NCBI GenBank assembly: GCA_009782695.1 | Contig: WRIO01000041.1 | Coordinates: forward strand, 1 to 8,020 | Reading direction: 5' to 3' | Origin: Candidatus Cloacimonadota bacterium | GTDB lineage: Bacteria > Cloacimonadota > Cloacimonadia > Cloacimonadales > WRIO01 | Length of the DNA: 8,020 nucleotides | Shown here: in pieces, positions 6,401 to 8,020 of the stretch | How the letters are laid out: every line of letters begins with the position of its first letter | How positions within the stretch are numbered: the first letter of the stretch is position 1 | The notes under the pieces: generated by a model | The model's input: only the letters and a program-made list of their open reading frames with translations | Database searches by the model: none | What the model was told of the DNA's origin: nothing | Program-made: the position numbers and the translations under genes

Positions 6401-7446
6401 AGTGGCTCGAGCGGTAAGTCCATCTTGAAAAAGGCTAGGTTGTTTTGGGTGCCACCATAAATCCTAAACATGCTTGCACTGCTATTATATTGGAGGAATC
6501 TCGTAGTATCCCCTGCACAATGAATTCGGAGAAACTTGTGCCCTGGTGTATAAGTTCCAAAAGTATTTAAAATACCAAATTTTCCCTCTTCCCCTAAACT
6601 AGAAACTAAAGTAATATTGGCTCCTGTAGTATTATATTGAATATATTCCTCTTTTTCCACGCTAAAAAAAGATATCAAATCGCCAGCCCTATCTATTCTC
6701 CACACACTGCTCTCAGGCGCATAAAGGGTTGAAGTATTATAAAAAATCTCTTTTACTGGCATAGAGTTCGTTGTTGATCCACTGGTATCCATAGCCCGAT
6801 TCGTAGTAGTAGCGGCACTTGTGGTCGCTGAAGCTCCTAGCACTACGTAATACCCGCTAACTAAATCTGCTGCGTTTACTATCCGCTCGTATTCTATCGG
6901 GTCGTCCAATCTATACAGTTCGGAATGTTCTACAGTTGTGTTCGCTTCTGGTAACAGTAGCCATACGTCTGAGGATTCTGAGTATTGCATACAAGGGTTT
7001 GTCCCTTGTGAGTTTTTAATCACCCAGCCACTTTTGGTAGGGCTAGTAGAACGATATATATCCCAATGAGCCGTCGCATTTGTATTTGCTGAAAAAGATA
7101 AATTTGGGGGTGCTGCTGCTATGCATTGCCAGTCTACCTTTGCTATATGATATACATTATAGCCAGCATTTGTGATATGCCAAACTATGTTCAGTGAAGG
7201 GTTCACTATGTCGTCCCCATCAAAGTTGGCTGGTGTCAGGTCTGAGGCTTCTAATTGCCCATATTCCAAAGTGGGTGTCAAAGCTTTTGTTCCCAAAAGG
7301 TCTGTCAGCACATAAAACCCTGTGGTGATAGTGTCTGTCTCTTCGAGTTTCGTAAAGTTTCCAGTCCCTGAGTAGATGGGCGCTTGGCTCCATAACGTGC
7401 AGAGGGCTGAAATGAGGATTATCAGTAGGTAAGTCTTTTTATTCAT
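1..7446 (-). CDS. Giant secreted repeat protein with CHB_HEX_C-like and trefoil-like modules (3' end outside window)
   Basis: This is a single open frame of 2482 codons from ATG at 7446 to the left edge, with no in-frame stop, so the true protein is longer. The start is chosen because it sits 9 bases after AGGAG and begins a signal peptide. Visible layout by residue: signal peptide 1-22; A modules at 27-180, 185-342, 517-670, 1089-1247, 1510-1661, 1835-1986 and 2080-2238; CHB_HEX_C-like modules at 351-513 (two), 674-1085 (five), 1250-1507 (three), 1668-1831 (two) and 1990-2073 (one); Ig-like linker 2246-2335; start of an OB-fold-like domain from about 2345. From family knowledge, such proteins are exported and surface-attached or released, often in Bacteroidota. 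No catalytic domain is visible, so an adhesive, carbohydrate-binding or scaffold role is inference. A nuclease, lamin-tail or type IX sorting domain may follow beyond the edge. The protein is acidic and rich in Thr, Asp, Glu and Tyr. Existence of the gene is near certain; its function is not known. Confidence 0.96.
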   Translation of the reverse strand, partial: MNKKTYLLIILISALCTLWSQAPIYSGTGNFTKLEETDTITTGFYVLTDLLGTKALTPTLEYGQLEASDLTPANFDGDDIVNPSLNIVWHITNAGYNVYHIAKVDWQCIAAAPPNLSFSANTNATAHWDIYRSTSPTKSGWVIKNSQGTNPCMQYSESSDVWLLLPEANTTVEHSELYRLDDPIEYERIVNAADLVSGYYVVLGASATTSAATTTNRAMDTSGSTTNSMPVKEIFYNTSTLYAPESSVWRIDRAGDLISFFSVEKEEYIQYNTTGANITLVSSLGEEGKFGILNTFGTYTPGHKFLRIHCAGDTTRFLQYNSSASMFRIYGGTQNNLAFFKMDLPLEPLTQVATPNIVASIPAPRHNPFTVTISCDTADADIYYTTDGSDPDLPGATLYAGTPISITAASTTVKAIAKKAGFDDSEEASVVYAITTALPVFSVSGGLYHTTRTVALSCTTTDADIFYTYGSGTPDLPYTEPLEIAETTTVRAIATHTEYGETAVASVTYTITDPFEGTFTRITSLDDIETGLYVIASGVNGMKNNVHSGNYFEVENVTISGDEDDEIEDPNSNFVWLIENHNDGEYYQIISTLNDQYLAYEGNPSSGNNNAWLHETGDTDVEKWFIEAASGLFLIENANASNTRYLKYNTGSPRFACYLSGQTNPALYKYTPQVLEQLHPPVISPHAGTYNTAIEVTIAPATEDSGVSVAIYYTTDGSQPDEDSELYTTSFTVDEDTYVKAVSYAAGYLPSDVTTAHYIIDLDDAAEVEFYPSAEAPHHNPFTVQLHSNTVDAEIYYTLDESDPALPTAILYDDEPLEITAPVTTIRAIAKKTGLTDSEETTVTYEITTADLVFSVLSGTFTTPQTIALTCSTISAEIYYTTEDETPAVLYTEPLEIVETTTIKAFATHDDYGDSDEVTHTYTIEFPQVATPVCTPLASAAQHNPFELTITCTTDGADIYYSLDESTPSLLYSEPLELDSPSTTIRAVAKKLYMTESEEVTAEYNITTALPVFSVTAGVYSTPFELALSGATTDSEIYYTLGEGTPDLLYTDPLEITEQTTVRAFATHTEYGESAVVSATYYFSETYEGTFTRISSVDDIETGYYVIAAGVNGMRNNAHYSNYFEVLGVTLTGEENDEIEDPTSNLVWYIENHNDGEYYQIISILNDQYLAYEGDPSSGNNNAWLHETGDTDVEKWSIEVVSGLFQIKNVNATNSRYLRYNSSADPNRFACYLSTALGMQNPALYKYTTDALVQLHPPVITPEEGIYNTHIDVTIVPAEEDEGIDISIYYTTDGTDPDQDSTLYTGSFSVGDDNDDTMVKAKAYAAGYRPSVVASAHYEIDHIHTQEVHFYPSEDAPHHNPFTVELHSHTEDADIYYTLDESDPDLPTAILYDGDHIDISGSITTIRAIAKKDGLYDSPETTDTYEITTADLVFSVAGGTFTTPQTVELTCLTIGAEIYYTFEEDTPDLLYTEPLEISETTTIRAFASHSEYGESAVVSASYVFTTVIEGTFTRITSVEDIETGYYVITSGANAMTNNIDGTSFYSTSVTLTGADDSEIEDPSKNVVWYIEYLQTEQKYTIQSAMTDEYLDFHGTANAIYVSQEVTDDQQKWTIEIVEDSELFEIKNAETTNRYVRYNATDTIPRYRCYTGGQTNPMLYKLEQPLPTDQVATPVVTASAPAPHYNPFTVSISCATEDALIYYTVDGTDPAPATALLYEGVAIEIALYTTTLKAIAVKTGMWDSEVTTREYTISTANPVFSVAGGLYHEPFELALSTVTTGAEIYYTFEGGTPDLLYTEPLEIAETITIRAFATHPEFGETDIVLATYYIPAPFEGTFIQIDTTAQVETGYYLITSGVNAMTNTNESNSFFSMTVPLTGVNQSQITNPTNQVIWYIEYIPAEQKYTIQSVLTGEYIDFHGTSNAIYTSNEVTSDAQKWTIARNEAPHLFDIINAETTNRYVAYNGGDAIPRYRCYNTGQAKPRLYKLTDDLVVLVPPSVSASCVFEEYHLVMMGSNPLYNPSGTAIHYTLDGTEPTLDSPICTASFWIFETTIVKAKCFLEGYTPSETVTRYYDLVVPGENNYVRVNTGDLIENGRYMIVAETGGTYSAMTLGLLPVINKLTGLAVDEQVSITGNVIINPAQGLVWDITALATNTYAIECVFGNLFLSFPVGTPDGQINSSANFTGADESWQIDWSGSVLQIKPANDTSKYLQKDEYMGMLDVFACYGSPFTPITLYKYYDLDAESNINITNITPPIDLLNQNGDYQISANVTSELALTRVELRFWRNGFYQQPIEMSIAPNMQYTTTLAQGVNFNHGDILAYSVRAVDNTQAEEIVTGGSLVAGITPVSMILDNGEDYEGLLAKTTGQAINNDGLLAPVENNSFYLQAGGRGVHIGAAPRLTPEPASVGNIYDVIGEVCFDRGAVWVIATVINDLGAGEPLPIATGNIPYFSDQTTASSHVRSLVSLKNISLNTADYHEVSD
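442..711 (-). other. Ig-like linker domain
   Basis: Residues 2246-2335. Reads as alternating beta strands: 'ININITNITPPIDLLNQNG', 'YQISANVTSELALTRVEL', then 'MQYTTTLAQGVNFNHGDIL' and 'AYSVRAVDNTQAEE'. The form (a 'NIT' start, an effect-on-something strand, a '.Y..TL..' strand and an ending 'Y.VRAVDN') resembles Ig-like spacers that precede the OB-fold in extracellular nucleases of the FCB group. The family name is not certain. Confidence 0.6.
733..1209 (-). other. Module A6, divergent trefoil-like copy
   Basis: Residues 2080-2238. Anchors are 'NNYVRVNTGDLIENGRYMIV', 'YSAMTLG', 'VIINPAQGLVWDITALATN', 'ESWQIDWSGSVLQI', 'SKYLQKDEY', 'DVFACY' and 'TLYKYYD'. Order and spacing match the other A modules, but much of the sequence has diverged. 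It is the last A copy in the window. Confidence 0.78.
1228..1479 (-). other. Single CHB_HEX_C-like module c3
   Basis: Residues 1990-2073. It shows 'LVPPSVSASCVFEEYHLV', 'TAIHYTLDGTEPTLDSPI', 'TTIVKAKCFLEGYTPSETV' and a closing 'RYYD'. This fits the c subtype (PPV start, 'VKA...GY.PS' end), but it is more diverged than c1 or c2 and is the only copy not followed by an a-b pair. It may mark the older 3' boundary of the repeat expansion. Confidence 0.8.
1489..1944 (-). other. Module A5, trefoil-like (DFHGT subtype)
   Basis: Residues 1835-1986. Starts 'GTFIQIDTTAQVETGYYLI', has 'GVNAMTN', 'QITNPTNQVIWYIEYIPAEQ', 'EYIDFHGTSNAIYTSNEVT', and ends 'NRYVAYN', 'PRYRCY', 'KPRLYKL'. It lies 325 codons after A4 and is its nearest relative. 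The acidic 'EIEDP' of A2-A4 has become 'QITNP'. Confidence 0.85.
1722..1746 (-). repeat. 25-bp perfect direct repeat, copy 2 (module A5)
   Basis: Partner of 2697-2721, in module A5. It supports A4-a5-b5 and A5 having arisen by a separate duplication with a 975-base period. Confidence 0.9.
1954..2445 (-). other. CHB_HEX_C-like pair a5-b5
   Basis: Residues 1668-1831. Copy a5 has 'YNPFTVSISC', 'ALIYYTVDGTDPAPATALLY' and 'TTLKAIAVKTGMWDSE'. Copy b5 has 'NPVFSVAGGLYHEPFELALS', 'AEIYYTFEGGTPDLLYTEPL' and 'ITIRAFATHPEFGETD'. The preceding linker 'DQVATPVVTASAPAPHYNPF' closely matches the one before a1 ('TQVATPNIVASIPAPRHNPF'), tying this pair to the first pair. Confidence 0.88.
2464..2919 (-). other. 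Module A4, trefoil-like (DFHGT subtype)
   Basis: Residues 1510-1661. Starts 'GTFTRITSVEDIETGYYVI', has 'ANAMTNN', 'EIEDPSKNVVWYIEYLQTEQ', the subtype motif 'EYLDFHGTANAIYVSQEVT', and ends 'NRYVRYN', 'PRYRCY', 'NPMLYKL'. Its middle differs from A2/A3 but matches A5, so the A family splits into at least two subtypes. Confidence 0.85.
2697..2721 (-). repeat. 25-bp perfect direct repeat, copy 1 (module A4)
   Basis: Identical over 25 bases to 1722-1746, offset 975 bases (325 codons), encoding the 'EQKYTIQS' strand in module A4. Confidence 0.9.
2926..3699 (-). other. Three CHB_HEX_C-like modules c2-a4-b4
   Basis: Residues 1250-1507. Copy c2 (1250-1341) has 'QLHPPVITPEEGIYNTHIDV', 'ISIYYTTDGTDPDQDSTLY' and 'MVKAKAYAAGYRPSVVA'; it carries an extra acidic loop 'GDDNDD'. 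Copy a4 (1343-1428) has 'HHNPFTVELHSHTEDADIYY' and 'TTIRAIAKKDGLYDSPE'. Copy b4 (1429-1507) has 'DLVFSVAGGTFTTPQTVELT' and 'TTTIRAFASHSEYGESAVV'. The block is closest to c1-a2-b2, at a constant offset of 580 codons for a and b. Confidence 0.88.
3149..3177 (-). repeat. 29-bp perfect direct repeat, copy 2 (a4-b4 junction)
   Basis: Partner of 4889-4917, at the junction of modules a4 and b4. Flanking sequence is also similar but not identical, consistent with one large segmental duplication covering A-c-a-b. Confidence 0.92.
3706..4182 (-). other. Module A3, trefoil-like (NNNAWLHE subtype)
   Basis: Residues 1089-1247. Starts 'GTFTRISSVDDIETGYYVI', keeps 'GVNGMRNN', 'EIEDPTSNLVWYIENHNDGE' and the same NNNAWLHETGDTDVEKW block as A2, and ends 'RYLRYN', 'NRFACY', 'NPALYKY'. 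It has a short insertion relative to A2 near the end ('SADPN' before RFACY, 'TALGM' before QNPALYK). It is followed by the c2 module, just as A2 is followed by c1. Confidence 0.85.
3875..3921 (-). repeat. 47-bp perfect direct repeat, copy 2 (module A3)
   Basis: Second copy of the 5591-5637 block, encoding the same residues in module A3. Perfect identity at synonymous sites points to a fairly recent duplication or gene conversion between A2 and A3. Confidence 0.93.
4192..5427 (-). other. Five CHB_HEX_C-like modules c1-a2-b2-a3-b3
   Basis: Residues 674-1085, the longest uninterrupted run of these modules in the protein. Copy c1 (674-761) has 'QLHPPVISPHAGTYNTAIEV', 'VAIYYTTDGSQPDEDSELY' and 'TYVKAVSYAAGYLPSDV'. 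Copy a2 (763-848) and copy a3 (927-1007) carry 'HNPF' and 'DESDP' or 'DESTP'. Copy b2 (849-926) and copy b3 (1008-1085) carry 'VFSV' and 'TEYGES'-type ends. The a3-b3 pair is the extra piece that separates this block from the otherwise similar c2-a4-b4 block. Confidence 0.88.
4889..4917 (-). repeat. 29-bp perfect direct repeat, copy 1 (a2-b2 junction)
   Basis: Identical over 29 bases to 3149-3177, offset 1740 bases (580 codons). It encodes 'TYEITTADLVF'-type residues at the junction between the a and b CHB_HEX_C-like modules. Confidence 0.92.
5437..5898 (-). other. Module A2, trefoil-like (NNNAWLHE subtype)
   Basis: Residues 517-670. It starts 'GTFTRITSLDDIETGLYVI', has 'GVNGMKNN', 'EIEDPNSNFVWLIENHNDGE', the subtype motif 'SSGNNNAWLHETGDTDVEKW', and ends 'RYLKYN', 'PRFACY' and 'NPALYKY'. 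It is roughly 80% identical by hand alignment to A3, 572 residues further on. The pattern recalls the repeated ~150-residue domain near the N-terminus of Bacteroidota secreted nuclease and lamin-tail proteins (from memory, not searched). Confidence 0.85.
5591..5637 (-). repeat. 47-bp perfect direct repeat, copy 1 (module A2)
   Basis: This stretch is identical over 47 bases to 3875-3921. It encodes the NNNAWLHETGDTD core of module A2. The offset is 1716 bases, exactly 572 codons, so both copies are in the same frame. The match continues to the left with one mismatch. Confidence 0.93.
5908..6396 (-). other. CHB_HEX_C-like pair a1-b1
   Basis: Residues 351-513, two Ig/Fn3-like modules of the chitobiase/beta-hexosaminidase C-terminal type. 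Copy a1 (about 351-435) has 'HNPFTVTISC' and 'ADIYYTTDGSDPDLPG', then 'TTVKAIAKKAGFDDSEEA'. Copy b1 (about 436-512) has 'PVFSVSGGLY', 'ADIFYTYGSGTPDLPYTEPL' and 'TTTVRAIATHTEYGETAVA'. The a-then-b pair is the basic unit repeated through the protein. Family members usually pack sequences between or beside catalytic domains; a binding role here is inferred only. Confidence 0.88.
6421..6894 (-). other. Module A1, divergent trefoil-like copy
   Basis: Residues 185-342. Anchors are 'EYERIVNAADLVSGYYVV', 'NRAMDTSG', 'SSVWRIDRAGD', 'TTRFLQYN', 'SMFRIYGGTQNNLAFFKM'. These line up with the start, central and end motifs of the other A copies, but the conserved Cys near the end is replaced (RIY in place of ACY). 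It directly follows A0 with only four residues between them, the only place where two A modules are adjacent. Confidence 0.75.
6907..7368 (-). other. Module A0, divergent N-terminal trefoil-like copy
   Basis: Residues 27-180. It keeps the family frame: 'GNFTKLEETDTITTGFYVL' at the start, 'IVNPSLNIVWHI' in the middle and 'HSELYRL' at the end. It has lost the 'naMtNN' motif and the RFACY motif. It is the most divergent copy together with A1. Assignment to the same family rests on the order and spacing of these three anchors, so it is less certain than for A2-A5. Confidence 0.65.
7381..7446 (-). other. Signal peptide of the giant protein
   Basis: Residues 1-22 read as a basic N-region (MNKK), a hydrophobic core (YLLIILISALCTLW) and a polar end (SQA) followed by Pro. 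This is a standard Sec signal peptide with likely cleavage near SQA. Cys16 is preceded by Leu at -1, so it does not form a good lipobox, and a lipoprotein is unlikely. The mature chain would begin just before the first A module. Confidence 0.9.
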
Positions 7447-7563
7447 AATATTTTGCTCCTTTTGTAATATGAATTGTCTTGTTTCTTACTGTTTTGTTTT
7501 TTTTTATTTTTGGCAGAACGCCGTTGTTTGAGGTGTTGAACTAGTTTTGGTGAGGCTTTAGTC
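7447..7563 (-). other. Intergenic leader between efp and the giant gene
   Basis: These 117 bases separate the efp stop codon from the giant gene start. On the minus strand they are very A-rich, including a run of nine A (7497-7505) and another of five (7507-7511). I see no convincing hairpin followed by T residues, so no rho-independent terminator for efp, and no good match to a Bacteroidota -7 box (TAnnTTTG) or a sigma70 pair. Readthrough from efp or a weak unrecognised promoter are both possible. An 8-base palindrome (AACTAGTT, 7539-7546) is too short to interpret. Confidence 0.6.
7456..7460 (-). promoter_or_regulatory. Ribosome binding site of the giant gene
   Basis: On the minus strand AAAAGGAG precedes ATG, with nine bases between AGGAG and the start codon. 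This decides the start of the giant gene and fits the signal peptide that follows. A Shine-Dalgarno this clear is uncommon in Bacteroidota proper. Confidence 0.85.
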
Positions 7564-8020
7564 TTATGCTCTTTCGATATAATTTCCGTTTCGGGTGTCT
7601 ATTTTTATCTTGTCGCCGACTTCCACAAAGAATGGCACTATCACGGCTAGACCAGTTTCTGTCACAGCTTTTTTACCGCTACCGGAGGCGGTGTTTCCTT
7701 TTACATTTGGTTCGGCTTCGGTGATTTCTTGGATAACGGTTGTAGGCAGGTCGATCCCCATTACTTCGCCTTTTTCACTGAGAAGCATCTCGATATCCAT
7801 TCCTTCTTTGAGGTAAACTATGGCGTCCCCGATGTCCTCTATGTCGATGGGTATCTGTTCATAGCTCTGGTTGTCCATAAATACAAACTGATCGCCTTCC
7901 TGGTACAGGTACTGCATATTTTTTTGTTCCAGGTCGGGCCGGCCAACCTTGGCGCCGGAACGAAAAGTCTGCTCCAGCACCTGGCCGGTTTCCAGGTTTT
8001 TCAGCTTGGTACGCACAAAA
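7564..8020 (-). CDS. efp: Translation elongation factor P, 5' end outside window
   Basis: Elongation factor P binds the ribosome between the P and E sites and relieves stalling at consecutive prolines. The window holds 151 complete codons, from a Phe codon at 8017-8019 to TAA at 7564. The family is usually about 185-190 residues, so 35-40 are missing, including most of the KOW-like domain I and the modified Lys/Arg loop. The visible part opens 'FVRTKLKNLETGQVLEQTFR', the end of domain I, then continues through OB domain II ('YLYQEGDQFVFMDNQSYEQI') into domain III. The family signature 'KAVTETGLAVIVPFFVEVGD' lies at 7612-7671, and the end 'KIDTRNGNYIERA' is typical. GTG at 8016 is an internal Val codon (aligned with the conserved AFVRTKLKN), not the start. 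Its codons toward the 5' side look more GC-rich than the giant gene. Identification is secure; whether Lys is modified cannot be seen. Confidence 0.97.
   Translation of the reverse strand, partial: FVRTKLKNLETGQVLEQTFRSGAKVGRPDLEQKNMQYLYQEGDQFVFMDNQSYEQIPIDIEDIGDAIVYLKEGMDIEMLLSEKGEVMGIDLPTTVIQEITEAEPNVKGNTASGSGKKAVTETGLAVIVPFFVEVGDKIKIDTRNGNYIERA

Noticed and set aside
7396..7410. Lipobox at Cys16 of the giant protein
   Set aside because: The residue before Cys is Leu (SALC), which does not fit a lipobox; a normal signal peptidase site near SQA is better.
7492..7511. T-rich tract on the plus strand as a terminator
   Set aside because: No plus-strand gene ends here and no stable stem precedes it. 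For the minus-strand genes the tract reads as A, which is the wrong polarity.
7595..7816. Plus-strand frame of 73 codons opposite efp
   Set aside because: Antisense to a well-conserved part of elongation factor P; no independent coding evidence.
8014..8016. GTG as start codon of efp
   Set aside because: The upstream codon TTT continues the frame, and 'FVRTKLKN' matches the conserved interior of elongation factor P, so this is an internal Val and the gene starts beyond the window.

Overview
The window holds two genes, both on the minus strand, and very little else. At the right edge is the 3' part of efp, encoding translation elongation factor P; its first 35-40 codons lie beyond the window. 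After a 117-base gap comes one enormous open reading frame. It begins with ATG at 7446 behind a good ribosome binding site and runs without a stop to base 1, giving 2482 visible codons with the C-terminus still missing. I split the whole stretch into codons line by line and found no in-frame stop and no sign of a frameshift.

The giant gene encodes a secreted, multi-modular surface protein. After a signal peptide (residues 1-22) it is built from two module families. Module A is about 152-159 residues, probably beta-trefoil-like. It opens with a 'GTFTRI.s..dieTGyYvI.sg.naM.N' pattern, has a central 'dP...vWyIe', and ends with 'RYlrYN....RFaCY....nPaLYKl'. There are seven copies. Module B is about 80-90 residues and matches the chitobiase/beta-hexosaminidase C-terminal-like family (CHB_HEX_C_1, Ig/Fn3-like fold), with the hallmark 'IYYTtDGs.P....lY..pl.i...TtvrAia...g...S......Y.I'. 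There are thirteen copies in three subtypes (a, b, c). The order is A0-A1-[a1 b1]-A2-[c1 a2 b2 a3 b3]-A3-[c2 a4 b4]-A4-[a5 b5]-A5-[c3]-A6, then an Ig-like linker, then an OB-fold-like domain cut by the window edge. Near-identical DNA blocks show that the middle grew by internal duplication with a period of about 1.7 kb.

The organism is most likely a member of the Bacteroidota/FCB group (Bacteroidota, or a relative such as Cloacimonadota). This rests on the domain combination: A-type modules, CHB_HEX_C repeats, an Ig-like linker and an OB-fold are typical, from memory, of large secreted proteins and extracellular nucleases in that group. The clear Shine-Dalgarno sequence is less typical of Bacteroidota proper, so the phylum is not settled. 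The two genes have no evident functional link: efp is housekeeping translation, and the giant gene is probably an adhesin or the scaffold of an extracellular enzyme. No RNA gene, mobile element, CRISPR array or rho-independent terminator is visible.
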